Shown one piece after another: positions 35,259 to 44,180 of a stretch of DNA of 64,000 bases. A model generated the notes under the pieces. The model was not told where the DNA came from. It saw nothing but the letters and a program-made list of their open reading frames with translations, and ran no database searches. Location of the stretch: NCBI RefSeq assembly GCF_000735195.1, contig NZ_JPIM01000005.1:1-64000 (forward strand). The letters are read 5' to 3'. Made by a program: the position numbers and the translations under genes. Source of the DNA: Chloroflexus sp. MS-G (GTDB taxonomy: Bacteria; Chloroflexota; Chloroflexia; Chloroflexales; Chloroflexaceae). The stretch's first letter is position 1, and the number at the start of each line of letters is the position of its first letter.

Positions 35259-35582
35259 GACTACCCCTGAATAAACATTCGCCTGTACCATCTTCAGGGG
35301 TTGTGCTGCAATGTGCGCCTGACTCCCCTGACATTCTTTTGCTTACCGTGTGGTAGAGAAAGAGAGGTTTTGCCACGCCAGGCAACAGTTTACCCTACAC
35401 ACCGCAAGTCGCACATCGGAGGCTTTTGCGGCTAGGGCAATAGCGTGGGTAAAGAGCATCACCAGCAAATGTGTGATGTTCGTCGGTTTCATTCCGTTTG
35501 TGAGCAATTCGGTCATCGTATCTAACCCGAAGCTGAGCACGTTGCACAAATCTTGGCGACGGTACGAAGTGAACTTCAGCGG
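35259..35582. other. intergenic region after the flippase gene
   Basis: 324 bases between converging genes. CCCCTGA at 35264-35270 and TCAGGGG at 35294-35300 could form a seven-pair stem with a long loop, a weak terminator candidate. Open frames of about 68 codons occur on both strands around 35343-35549 but match nothing I recognise. I see no other structure. Confidence 0.35.
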
Positions 35583-36944
35583 CTACTCGCTGTCAGCCAA
35601 CACTCGCCAGAAAGCGCCAACCATCACCACACGACCGAGCATTGTGCCGACAAACAAGACCGCCAAGTCTTTTATCAGGAGTGGCCCTAAATGTAGCAAC
35701 GTACCGGTCATCGCCTGACCCAATACCCCACCAATCAATGCAGCGATCAACGTTCCCAATCCGGTGAGGAGGCTGAAGATCGCCACGGCAACCCCGCGTT
35801 GAGCAGCCGGTGCTCGTGCCATAAGCAGATTACTCAATCCTTGGTTGACGCCCAGCCAGAAGACTCCGGAAAAGATCGCAGTCAACCAGAGGGGCACAAT
35901 ATTTTCTGGCGTCGAGAGAACCCATCCCAATGGGAGCGGAACCGTCCCCAACACACAAGCAGTGACAACCCGTCGGTAGCCATAGCGATCCATCAACCAC
36001 CCGACAAGAGGTGAAAAAATGAGGGCAACCGCACTGGTTACGATACCGGTCAAGGCCAGCAGCGAGAAATCAAGCTGGAGGGTTGTCAAACCGTAGGCGT
36101 TAAAGAATGGGGCAGCAACCCCGGTCACCAATGCCCAACCAGTAGCCAGGATGGCAAAATGCCGAAATGCAGCTTCACGAAGTGGATCAAAAAGGAACGA
36201 ACCAATACCGCGCCAGTGTACCGGAGCGAGTGGAGGTTCGGGCTGACGAGCAATCAGCAGCGCTGCACCAAAGGCGGACAATACGGCAATCCCGAAGATC
36301 ACGGCATACCCTTGTGCGGCGGCGCCTTGAACACGAAAATAATCCAGGATCAACCCCGCACCGTAGATGCTCACCATCGCACTGATTCCCGCCACGGTAT
36401 TGCGCAAGCCGAAATAGCGCCCTCGTCGATCTGGAGGTACCAGATCGCTCATCCAGCTCAGCCAGGCATTACCGGCCATCCCGTTTAGCCCATACGAACA
36501 GCCCAAGGCGATGAAGAACACCGCAAGCTGCCACTCTGTTGGCCAACCGGTAAACGGCAGACAAAGTAGCAACGCCCAAATTGAACGGCCTGCCAGCGCC
36601 GAAAAGAGCACAATTGCCCGCCGATTTGCGAAACGTGCTTCGAGGTATGCGCTGAGAAACTGCATCAATTGACCGATAAACGGCAAAGCCCCCAGCAGAC
36701 CAATTTGAAAATTGTTGGCTCCCAACAAAAGGGCAAATCCACTCAGGAAAACACTCCCACCAATTGCACCGGTAATGCTGATGTGGATATTCGCAACCGC
36801 TCCTTCCCAGATCGACAGGAGCAAACCTCGCTGTACTTCGGAGGGTGATAGTGGTTGGGGTGATACGGTAGTCTGTGTGGTCTCGGCGGACGCAACCTGC
36901 ACACCAGAGGTCGCTGTCACGATTGTAGGATTGGTGCCGGTCAT
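35583..36944 (-). CDS. MFS transporter
   Basis: 453 residues. A polar N-terminal tail (about 1-45) rich in Thr/Gln precedes twelve transmembrane helices. Family signs are the cytoplasmic loop DLVPPDRRGRYFGLRNT, corresponding to the conserved loop 2-3/4-5 region, and SPLVGWLMDRYGYRRV in the second half. The style resembles the MFS subgroup often annotated only as 'MFS transporter' in Chloroflexota. Substrate unknown. It is transcribed toward the polysaccharide set, so it is not part of it. Confidence 0.88.
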   Translation of the reverse strand: MTGTNPTIVTATSGVQVASAETTQTTVSPQPLSPSEVQRGLLLSIWEGAVANIHISITGAIGGSVFLSGFALLLGANNFQIGLLGALPFIGQLMQFLSAYLEARFANRRAIVLFSALAGRSIWALLLCLPFTGWPTEWQLAVFFIALGCSYGLNGMAGNAWLSWMSDLVPPDRRGRYFGLRNTVAGISAMVSIYGAGLILDYFRVQGAAAQGYAVIFGIAVLSAFGAALLIARQPEPPLAPVHWRGIGSFLFDPLREAAFRHFAILATGWALVTGVAAPFFNAYGLTTLQLDFSLLALTGIVTSAVALIFSPLVGWLMDRYGYRRVVTACVLGTVPLPLGWVLSTPENIVPLWLTAIFSGVFWLGVNQGLSNLLMARAPAAQRGVAVAIFSLLTGLGTLIAALIGGVLGQAMTGTLLHLGPLLIKDLAVLFVGTMLGRVVMVGAFWRVLADSE

Positions 36945-37041
36945 ACATGAAACCTCATTTCACAAAAGGCTGCTGCCAACAGGCATTCAGCAATGAAAGC
37001 ACAACGACGATATGCGACAGCTCATCCCTGTCAGAACGATA

Positions 37042-37050
37042 TGCTATAAT
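37042..37050 (+). promoter_or_regulatory. extended -10 promoter of cvpA-mutS2
   Basis: TGCTATAAT, an extended -10 element, lies about 60 bases before the cvpA ATG. No good -35 hexamer is visible, which extended -10 promoters tolerate. Confidence 0.45.
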
Positions 37051-37109
37051 CGGCTTGCAGGTCTATACTGAAAAACTGGCAACTAGTATGAGCGCCGGGA
37101 GAAATTAAC

Positions 37110-37661
37110 ATGAACGTCATCGATCTCCTTTTTGTTGTGCTCTTCTTCGGCGCATTGGCCGTAGGATTCTTTCAGGGCACGATCCGACTAATCATTGTTA
37201 TTCTCGCGTTCTACCTCGGTACCGTGTTGGCCAGTCTCTACTATCAAAGTCTGGCCGACATCTTCGTTCGCGAACTGGGTGGGCAGCGTTTCGTCAGTCA
37301 GTATGTCGCCTTTGCTCTCATCCATCTGTTCAGTTTTATTGTGCTGACATGGGTTGGTGTATATAGCTTTCGTTATGTACATACACCACACCATCTTGAA
37401 ATGGTAGACCGTATCATCGGTACGGCATTGGGGGTGATTATCGGCGGCATGATTCTGGGATTATCGGCAGTACTCCTCTGGAATCTGTTTATTGTACGTG
37501 GTTTTGCTAATATTGATTACCCAATTACGCGATGGTTAGGAGGACAAATCGGCGCATCACTGATGTTACGCTTCTTCGCTAACGCTATCTTGCCCAGCCT
37601 GTATGAAATCATCGATCCATTCTTGCCGGACGCAGCACGCATCATTTTTCAAGTTCAATGA
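37110..37661 (+). CDS. CvpA family membrane protein
   Basis: 183 residues with four transmembrane helices (about 2-22, 26-46, 62-85 and 100-130), beginning NVIDLLFVVLFFGALAVGFFQGTIR, the usual CvpA start with a Gly/Arg turn. CvpA proteins are linked to envelope stress or secretion of small molecules; the mechanism is unsettled. It is followed 81 bases later by mutS2, an arrangement found in many bacteria, so a shared transcript is likely. Confidence 0.88.
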   Translation: MNVIDLLFVVLFFGALAVGFFQGTIRLIIVILAFYLGTVLASLYYQSLADIFVRELGGQRFVSQYVAFALIHLFSFIVLTWVGVYSFRYVHTPHHLEMVDRIIGTALGVIIGGMILGLSAVLLWNLFIVRGFANIDYPITRWLGGQIGASLMLRFFANAILPSLYEIIDPFLPDAARIIFQVQ

Positions 37662-37742
37662 TCCACCTGTAGCCCGATGGCAGACATCCGTTATCGGATT
37701 AGTCTGGAAGCGGAACAACATTTTACAGGTACGAGTGTTGGT

Positions 37743-40199
37743 ATGTCGATCCCGGAATCTACGCTCATCACACTTGAATTCGACGTTATTCGCAGTCGTC
37801 TAGCGCAATATACCGCTTTTTCAGCCTCGCGTGAACTGGCCTTAAGTCTGACTCCAGCCACCGATCTGGCTGAAGTCCGCCGACGGCAGGCGCTTACGGC
37901 CGAGGCCCGCTTGTTGCTGGAAGAGTGGCCGGAGTTGAGCATCGGTGGTGCCCGCGATGTGCGACGGGCAGCGCTCCATGCTGCCCGCGGCGGTATTCTT
38001 GACGGAACGACCCTCCGTGAGGTGGCAACAACCTTGCAGAGTGCGGCGTTCGTCCGTCAACGGTTGAGTCGCCTCGATGCACGCTTTCCCCTCTTGATCG
38101 ATCTGGCTCATACTCTACCGCCATTGCCGGCTTTGATTGACGCCATTGAGCGAGCAATCGACGAGGATGGTCAGGTTGTGGATAGCGCCAGCCCTACGCT
38201 TGCTCGGTTACGCCAGGAAGTCCGCGTCGCTTTTAACCGTTTGCAAGAGCGGCTGCAAAGTATGATCCATTCCAGTGCCCTGGCCGGTGCGCTTCAGGAA
38301 CCAATTATCACGGTACGCAATGGTCGCTATGTGATTCCGGTGAAGGCCAGCCATCGCCGTGAAGTGCGCGGCCTGGTACACGATCAGTCGGGGTCGGGGG
38401 CTACGCTCTACATCGAGCCGCTAGCAATCGTCGAATTGAATAACCGCTGGCGTGAATTGCAGTCGGCTGAAGCCGAAGAGGTGCAGCGTATCCTGGCGAC
38501 TTTATCAGAGCAGGTTGGTGCAGCAGCCAGTTTGATTAGTAGCACGATTGATACGCTGGCAAAGATTGATCTGGCTTTTGCATTGGCTCGTTATGCGATT
38601 GCTACGAACAGTACCGCCCCACAGATCGTAGACTGGCGACCCGATAACCCACCATCTCCCGAGCCGCCGTTGTACCTAACCGGCGCCCGCCATCCATTGC
38701 TCCCCGCTGAGAAGGTCGTACCAATCGATCTCTGGCTGGGAGGTGAGTTCTCATTGTTGCTGATCACCGGCCCTAATACCGGTGGCAAAACAGTGGCGCT
38801 GAAAACGACCGGCCTGCTCGCGCTGATGGCACAAGCCGGTATGCAGATACCTGCGGCGCAACCGTCGCGTTTGCCGGTCTTTCAATACATTTTTGCCGAC
38901 ATTGGCGACGAGCAGAGCATCGAACAGAGTCTGAGTACCTTCTCGTCGCATATGGCAAATATCATTCGTGTGCTGAATACACTGGCAAACGCTCAACAGG
39001 AACCGGTCATCAGCGACGATCATAAACTATTCGCGCATCATCGACCGGCAGCACTGGTACTCTTCGACGAGCTAGGCGCCGGTACCGATCCGGTTGAGGG
39101 TGCTGCCCTGGCGCGAGCGATCATTGGCCGCCTGCTCGAATTGGGGGTGTTGGGCATTGCGACCACGCATTACGCTGAATTAAAGGCATTTGCGTATGCT
39201 ACGCCGGGTGTTCAGAACGCCTCGGTTGAGTTTGATGTCGAAACCCTGGCGCCCACCTATCGCTTGAATATCGGCATCCCTGGTCGTTCAAACGCGCTGG
39301 CAATTGCAGCACGGTTAGGGCTAGACCCGGTACTCATTGAACAGGCCCGGTCATACATTGACCGCAAAGAGGCACAGGTTGAAGACTTGCTGGCCGGGAT
39401 TCAGCGTGAACGGGCTGCTACTGCTGCTGAACTGCAACGCGCTGAAGAGCTACGGATCGACGCCGAGCGCTATCGTGATCGGTTGGCTGCTGAACAACAG
39501 GCCTTTGCTGCCGAACGCGAAGCGGCACTCGCTGCTGTACGTCAAGAGATTGAAGCTGAACTGCGCGAGGTACGACAGCAATTACGGCGGTTACGCGAAG
39601 AGTTCCGTACCGTGAACCTGTCGCGTCAGTGGCTGGAAGAAGCAGAGAAACGGCTGGCGGCCACGGCTGAACAGGCGCAGAAGGCGATAGATCACCTGCG
39701 TCAGCAGGCAACGCCGGTAGCGCCATCGCTAACTGAACGACCACTTCGCGTTGGCGATGTAGTACATGTCGCTTCAATCGGGCTGAGCGGCGAGATCGTT
39801 GCCATCGATGAGGAAGACAATACGGCTACCGTGCAAGTAGGCGGCTTCCGCATGACCGTCAACCGTAACGAATTGAAACCTGCCAAGGGGCAGTCTGCAA
39901 CCGATCAACGCTTTACGCCATCGCAACGAGACGTTCAGCTTCCCGCACCACCCGATGTATCAATGACCTTTGACATACGCGGCTGGCGGGCGTCGGAAGT
40001 AAGTACCCGCCTAGATCGCTATCTCAACGACGCTTATCTCGCCGGTCTGCATCAAGTCCGTTTGATTCACGGCAAAGGTACCGGCGCCTTACGACAGGTT
40101 GTACGTGAACTTCTTGCCAGTCATCCGCTGGTGGCCTCGTTTAGTAGCGGTGATCGCGACGGTGGCGATGGCATAACGATTGCGACCCTGGTTGATTAG
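37743..40199 (+). CDS. mutS2: endonuclease MutS2 / ribosome-collision ATPase
   Basis: 818 residues from the ATG at 37743, where the sequence begins STLITLEFDVIRSRLAQYT as in the family; the frame is open from 37677 but that extension is unlike MutS2. Core domain (1-300), ATPase with Walker A GPNTGGKT (about 342-349), the Walker B LVLFDELGAGTDP and the GIATTHYAELK switch, long coiled coil (about 510-660), a KOW-like segment (RVGDVVHVASIGLSGEI) and a C-terminal Smr nuclease domain (about 735-818; DIRGWRASEV and LIHGKGTGAL). It acts in recombination suppression or in splitting collided ribosomes. Within an antisense stretch no gene is supported. Confidence 0.95.
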   Translation: MSIPESTLITLEFDVIRSRLAQYTAFSASRELALSLTPATDLAEVRRRQALTAEARLLLEEWPELSIGGARDVRRAALHAARGGILDGTTLREVATTLQSAAFVRQRLSRLDARFPLLIDLAHTLPPLPALIDAIERAIDEDGQVVDSASPTLARLRQEVRVAFNRLQERLQSMIHSSALAGALQEPIITVRNGRYVIPVKASHRREVRGLVHDQSGSGATLYIEPLAIVELNNRWRELQSAEAEEVQRILATLSEQVGAAASLISSTIDTLAKIDLAFALARYAIATNSTAPQIVDWRPDNPPSPEPPLYLTGARHPLLPAEKVVPIDLWLGGEFSLLLITGPNTGGKTVALKTTGLLALMAQAGMQIPAAQPSRLPVFQYIFADIGDEQSIEQSLSTFSSHMANIIRVLNTLANAQQEPVISDDHKLFAHHRPAALVLFDELGAGTDPVEGAALARAIIGRLLELGVLGIATTHYAELKAFAYATPGVQNASVEFDVETLAPTYRLNIGIPGRSNALAIAARLGLDPVLIEQARSYIDRKEAQVEDLLAGIQRERAATAAELQRAEELRIDAERYRDRLAAEQQAFAAEREAALAAVRQEIEAELREVRQQLRRLREEFRTVNLSRQWLEEAEKRLAATAEQAQKAIDHLRQQATPVAPSLTERPLRVGDVVHVASIGLSGEIVAIDEEDNTATVQVGGFRMTVNRNELKPAKGQSATDQRFTPSQRDVQLPAPPDVSMTFDIRGWRASEVSTRLDRYLNDAYLAGLHQVRLIHGKGTGALRQVVRELLASHPLVASFSSGDRDGGDGITIATLVD

Positions 40200-40348
40200 A
40201 AACGAACCTCACCGAACAGCGGTTTGTACAGATTGAGACGCCGTGGCATAGTCGTTCATCGGCGTCTTATTGTGCATCCAAGCGCAGCGCAACCCAGTTC
40301 AAAGTCACCGCTTGAATCAAAAACACCGGTTCAGCACCGGTGTCATAG

Positions 40349-40424
40349 TGGTGGGCCCCGTGGGACTCGAACCCACAACCGATTGATTAAGAGTCAACTG
40401 CTCTGCCAATTGAGCTAGAGGCCC
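40349..40424 (-). tRNA. tRNA-Lys (anticodon CTT) with encoded CCA
   Basis: Reading the minus strand from 40424: acceptor arm GGGCCTC pairs with GGGGCCC, D-loop TCAATTGGCAGA, anticodon loop CTCTTAA (anticodon CTT), T-loop GTTCGAGTC. Discriminator A is at 40352 and CCA at 40349-40351 is encoded. The gene is divergent from the VanW-like gene. Confidence 0.96.
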
Positions 40425-40430
40425 GCTGAA

Positions 40431-40459
40431 AATATACAACAACCCTGGCAAATTGTCAA
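40431..40459 (-). promoter_or_regulatory. near-consensus promoter of tRNA-Lys
   Basis: On the minus strand, TTGACA (40454-40459) and TATATT (40431-40436) are 17 bases apart. The mature tRNA 5' end at 40424 is exactly seven bases beyond the -10 hexamer, the usual distance to a transcription start. Confidence 0.75.
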
Positions 40460-40468
40460 ACCGGTCAC

Positions 40469-40497
40469 TTGTCGTAATGAGCGGGATTTTGTACAAT
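40469..40497 (+). promoter_or_regulatory. promoter of the VanW-like gene
   Basis: TTGTCG (40469-40474) and TACAAT (40492-40497) are 17 bases apart. Its -35 is nine bases from the -35 of the divergent tRNA promoter. The expected start near 40504 favours the ATG at 40533 over the one at 40512. Confidence 0.6.
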
Positions 40498-40532
40498 GGC
40501 CGTGTCTCACAATGAGCCGGGTAAATAATCCT

Positions 40533-42440
40533 ATGCCGAACGATCGCTATTACCAGGAATATGGTCCTATCTATCGCCGCCGGGTCAGGCAAGGTCTCAC
40601 CTCTGCTGATGAAGAACGAACTCCGGAAGCGCCACGCCGACCGCGAACGCGCCGACCGCTACGTCATCGGCGACGTACACCGCTATGGGTCTGGTTTGTG
40701 ATCGTTGGGTTTTGCTTCGTCGGGTTTCCCCTCGGCATGATCTACGCGATTGATATCATATACCCTGAGACCATCTTGCCGGGGGTTTCGATACGGGGTG
40801 AACCGGTCGGCGGCTATTCGCGGGCCGATCTCATTATCGAATTACGCCGGCGCTATCGTGCGTTTGAACAGCGACCGGTCACGCTTACGTTTCGTGATCG
40901 AAGCTGGCAACCAACCCTCACCGATTTGGGAGTTACATTCGATATCGAACAGCTCGTGAATAACGCTTTTACCCTTGGACGCAGCGGCGATCCGTTTACT
41001 CGTGCGTATGAACTCTGGCTGCTCTGGCGCGAAGGTATCGATCTGACACCCCGCCTGACCGTCGATCTCGCCCAGACTCAGCGTTATTTACTAGGTCTGG
41101 CTCCGCACATTGAGCAGATACCGACCGATGCTGTCCTCAGCCTGGCCGATGCCCGCGTCGTTGGTCAACCCAGTCGGCCTGGCACGCAACTGTTGGTCGA
41201 TGCCACAGCAAATGATGTGCTGCTGGCAATCCGGCAATTGCAGCCCCAGACCGTCGTGATGCGTACTCGTCAGCTCACGCCTCTGATTGATGACACCGAT
41301 CTGGTGATTGCCCAACAGATTGCCACACAGTTACTGCGCAGCCCTCTCGAACTAAAGGTAGCAGACCAAACGATCATCTGGACACCAGAACGTCTGGCTG
41401 AATTACTCCAGGCGACTCCCATTGAGGGTCGGTTGGCGATTCAGGTACATTCCGAACGCCTGAACCGTGCGGTGGAAGGATTAGCGCAAGTTATCGATTC
41501 CGGAACGGCTGAACCACGACTGCGTTTCAGCGATGGACGACTGCGCATTGTTGCTGAAGGACAGGCCGGACGACGGCTGCGCCAGGCTGAGGCGGTAACG
41601 GCAATCACCAACCTTCTTACGCAACCATCACCGATCACGCGCACGCTTGTCTTACCGATTGAACAGATCGAACCCCACATTACCGCCGAAACGCTCGATA
41701 GTCTTGGCATTGTCGAACTGGTTGCTGAAGGACGCAGCAGTTTTGCCGGTTCAGCACCGTATCGAATTACCAACATTCGCGCCGGCGCCGCCCGTATGAA
41801 TGGTGTGCTCATTGCACCAGGTGAAGAATTTTCTTTCAATCGCCAGTTAGGCGAAGTGAACGCGGAAAATGGTTTTGTCGAGGGTTACGCGATTATCGGC
41901 AATCGAACCCAACTCGAATGGGGCGGGGGAGTATGTCAGGTAAGTACAACCGTGTTCCGGGCCGCCTTCTGGGCCGGCCTTCCGATTACCGAACGTCACG
42001 CGCATTCGTTCTACATCAGTTGGTACGACCGCTTTGGTCTCGGCCCTAACGGCGATGGTCAGGGTCTCGATGCGGCTATATTCACCGGCGTACAAGACCT
42101 CAAGTTCGTGAACGACACTGGTCACTGGCTGTTGATGCAGACCAGTATTGACGAGCAAGCGCAGGTATTGGTCGTCCAACTGTACGGCACTCGTCCCAAG
42201 CGAGAGGTGCGGATCGAAGGCCCAATCATTGCTAACGAGGTGCGAGCGCCGAGCGAGCCGGTGTACATCGATGATCCCTCGTTACCACGCGGTACGTTGC
42301 GCCAGACCGATGTCGCACGCAGTGGTCGTGAGGTTTCAATCTATCGCATCGTGACCAACGCTAATGGTCAAGAACGACGCGAGTTATTCTTTACCCGCTT
42401 TCGACCCTGGCCCAATATCTTTGTTCGTGGCACGAGATGA
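40533..42440 (+). CDS. VanW-family membrane-anchored protein with peptidoglycan-binding-like repeats
   Basis: 635 residues. A basic cytoplasmic N-terminus (1-50) and one transmembrane helix (about 55-78) are followed by two PG_binding_4-like domains (about 85-200 and 220-360) and a VanW domain (about 395-560). The VanW domain has NIRAGAARMNGVLIAPGEEFSFN, the GGGVCQVSTTVFRAAFWAGLPI cysteine motif and WYDRFGLGPNGDGQGLDAAIF. A G5-like or linker tail follows. The protein faces the cell wall; related proteins bind or modify peptidoglycan, but the biochemical role of VanW is not known. The ATG at 40512 is the alternative start. Confidence 0.88.
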   Translation: MPNDRYYQEYGPIYRRRVRQGLTSADEERTPEAPRRPRTRRPLRHRRRTPLWVWFVIVGFCFVGFPLGMIYAIDIIYPETILPGVSIRGEPVGGYSRADLIIELRRRYRAFEQRPVTLTFRDRSWQPTLTDLGVTFDIEQLVNNAFTLGRSGDPFTRAYELWLLWREGIDLTPRLTVDLAQTQRYLLGLAPHIEQIPTDAVLSLADARVVGQPSRPGTQLLVDATANDVLLAIRQLQPQTVVMRTRQLTPLIDDTDLVIAQQIATQLLRSPLELKVADQTIIWTPERLAELLQATPIEGRLAIQVHSERLNRAVEGLAQVIDSGTAEPRLRFSDGRLRIVAEGQAGRRLRQAEAVTAITNLLTQPSPITRTLVLPIEQIEPHITAETLDSLGIVELVAEGRSSFAGSAPYRITNIRAGAARMNGVLIAPGEEFSFNRQLGEVNAENGFVEGYAIIGNRTQLEWGGGVCQVSTTVFRAAFWAGLPITERHAHSFYISWYDRFGLGPNGDGQGLDAAIFTGVQDLKFVNDTGHWLLMQTSIDEQAQVLVVQLYGTRPKREVRIEGPIIANEVRAPSEPVYIDDPSLPRGTLRQTDVARSGREVSIYRIVTNANGQERRELFFTRFRPWPNIFVRGTR

Positions 42441-42455
42441 AGAGCAGCAACTGTG

Positions 42456-43145
42456 ATGAATCCTTCTACCGTACAACTTAACAGGAGCAGCCATAACTTG
42501 CCAGTTCTTGTGATGATGGCGCGCCGGCCTGAAGCCGGGAGGGTCAAAACTCGTCTTTGCCCACCACTGACCCCAGAGCAGGCAGTGATGCTTTATACGG
42601 CCTTCTTGCACGATCTGGTTGAATTGTTACGTCGTATACCGGCAGTGCACCTTCTTATTGCGTACACCCCAGACACGGCTGGCGATTATTTTGCTGCACT
42701 TGCCCCCGACATTGCCCGCCGTCCTCAGCGTGGTATCGATCTGAGCGCAAGGCTCGCTACTATCACTACCGATCTCTTCGACGAAGGCGCGCCGGCGGTC
42801 GTCGTCATTGGAAGCGATAGCCCGGCACTCCCGGCGGCATCCATCGAAGAGGCCTGTGCCGCCTTGACGAACGGCGCCGATCTGGTGTTAGGGCCAGCCG
42901 ATGATGGTGGCTACTATCTGGTGGGCTTACGTCAATCAATGCCGGTCTTGTTCACCAACGTTGTTATGAGCACAGCCACGGTATTGCACGATACGCTGGT
43001 GATCGCCGAACAACTTGGTCTGCGTACCACCCTGCTTGCTCCGTGGTACGATGTTGATACATTTGCCGATCTCAAACGGCTATACGACGATCCGGCGCCA
43101 TTGCCGCATACACGCCCCTTGCTCAACCGGATTTTCGGGACATGA
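42456..43145 (+). CDS. TIGR04282/DUF2064 family glycosyltransferase-like protein
   Basis: 229 residues (GTG at 42453 is a possible start three bases earlier). GT-A fold close to CofC/MobA: MMARRPEAGRVKTRLCPPLTPEQA, VVVIGSDSPALPAASIEEA with the DxD-type motif, LGPADDGGYYLVGLR and PWYDVDTFADL. Relatives are annotated in arsenosugar or cofactor biosynthesis, often with only sequence support. It starts 15 bases after the VanW-like gene and may share its transcript. The reaction is not certain. Confidence 0.85.
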   Translation: MNPSTVQLNRSSHNLPVLVMMARRPEAGRVKTRLCPPLTPEQAVMLYTAFLHDLVELLRRIPAVHLLIAYTPDTAGDYFAALAPDIARRPQRGIDLSARLATITTDLFDEGAPAVVVIGSDSPALPAASIEEACAALTNGADLVLGPADDGGYYLVGLRQSMPVLFTNVVMSTATVLHDTLVIAEQLGLRTTLLAPWYDVDTFADLKRLYDDPAPLPHTRPLLNRIFGT

Positions 43146-43228
43146 GAAGAACATTGCCGTGCCACGACGCACAAGGTTGCTGGTACACTTGCCCATCCTG
43201 ACCAAGACGACCACAACCTGAACGAACG

Positions 43229-43693
43229 CTATCGCAACGGCGCCAGATCAAAGCGTATTCGCGGTATCGGTCGCTGCCACTCCGAGATACTTTCGCCAAT
43301 AACCCGACCACCCATCCGCAGATAGAAACCCACAGCATTCGGATCGGCATCCAGTTCCATCTGGGTGACACCGCGAGCCTGGCATTGAGCAATAGCGTGC
43401 TCGAACAACGCTCGTCCAATTCCGCGACCGATCCACGATGGCATAACCCAGAGGTCTTCAAGGATCGCAGGTGAACGATCTGTAAGCAACCGATACCATC
43501 CAATCGCTTGCTGAGCGTTATAAGCTACGTAGACCGATGAACGGGCAATGTCCATCGGTGAGATAATCGGTGAAGCTGCCCATGCGGCGATAAGGTGTTC
43601 GGGATACCCCCAGTAACTTTTTGCTGCTATTGCAATGAGCTTTAGCGTCGCAGCATCGTGCGGTTGCGCACGAACAATTTCAATCGCTGACAT
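43229..43693 (-). CDS. GNAT-family N-acetyltransferase
   Basis: 154 residues. The acetyl-CoA-binding segment LEDLWVMPSWIGRGIGRALFEHAIAQCQARG matches motif A (R/Q-x-x-G-x-G/A), and LDADPNAVGFYLRMGGRVIGE is motif B. Substrate cannot be read from sequence. It is a single gene, convergent with the DUF2064 gene. Confidence 0.88.
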   Translation of the reverse strand: MSAIEIVRAQPHDAATLKLIAIAAKSYWGYPEHLIAAWAASPIISPMDIARSSVYVAYNAQQAIGWYRLLTDRSPAILEDLWVMPSWIGRGIGRALFEHAIAQCQARGVTQMELDADPNAVGFYLRMGGRVIGESISEWQRPIPRIRFDLAPLR

Positions 43694-43794
43694 AATATTC
43701 AGAATCTGGTTGTATAAACCCGGCTGTGCAGATTATACCAGAACACTCCTTCCATACCAGAGACTGCGAGCCTATCCAAAACATTTCTGAGAGC

Positions 43795-43968
43795 ACTGCA
43801 AAAACTCACCACGGAGCACACAGCGTACACAGAGCGTGCAAGGTTTATGAATAAAGAGCGCATGGAAGAAAAATGTTCACAACCCTCTGTTCAATGAACG
43901 ATAACATTATCTTTCGTCTCTGCGATCTCCGTGGTCTCTGTGGTGGAAAGATCACCTTTTTGCAGTGG
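43795..43968. repeat. MITE-like element, copy B (inverted relative to copy A)
   Basis: 174 bases with perfect 11-base inverted ends, CACTGCAAAAA (43795-43805) and TTTTTGCAGTG (43958-43968). Read on the minus strand it matches 16938-17076 almost base for base, from GGTGATCTT through CCACAGAGACCACGGAGATC and AAAGATAAT, plus a middle insertion of about 35 bases. Just left of it, GAGCCTATCC at 43769-43778 is the end of an R2 repeat. It lies in the 487-base gap 43694-44180. Confidence 0.75.
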
Positions 43969-44116
43969 AGTCATCTCTGTTTCGAGAGACGAAGGTCATC
44001 CTTTACCCGTACTCATTGGAACGCAGTAGGGCTGAGGTATGCCAATGGCTGAAAGGCCAATGTGATGCCCGTTGTACACACCATGGTTGACGACAAATGA
44101 CAAACCAATGATTGAC

Positions 44117-44145
44117 TTGTCAAAATCACGAACAAACGCGATAAT
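44117..44145 (+). promoter_or_regulatory. promoter and overlapping dyad upstream of the Bcr/CflA-like transporter
   Basis: TTGTCA (44117-44122) and GATAAT (44140-44145) are 17 bases apart. A perfect short dyad TTGAC-TT-GTCAA (44112-44123) covers the -35 hexamer and could be a repressor site. The ATG follows at 44181. Confidence 0.55.
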
Positions 44146-44180
44146 GCTCGAAAAGAAGCAAAGCAAAGGAACACTCGATT

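Noticed and set aside
35343-35549. 68-codon frames that might be a transposase remnant
   Set aside because: No DDE or HTH motif and no inverted ends; similarity could not be recognised.
36469-36948. 159-codon minus-strand frame within the MFS gene
   Set aside because: Same strand, shifted frame over the well-supported transporter; no family features.
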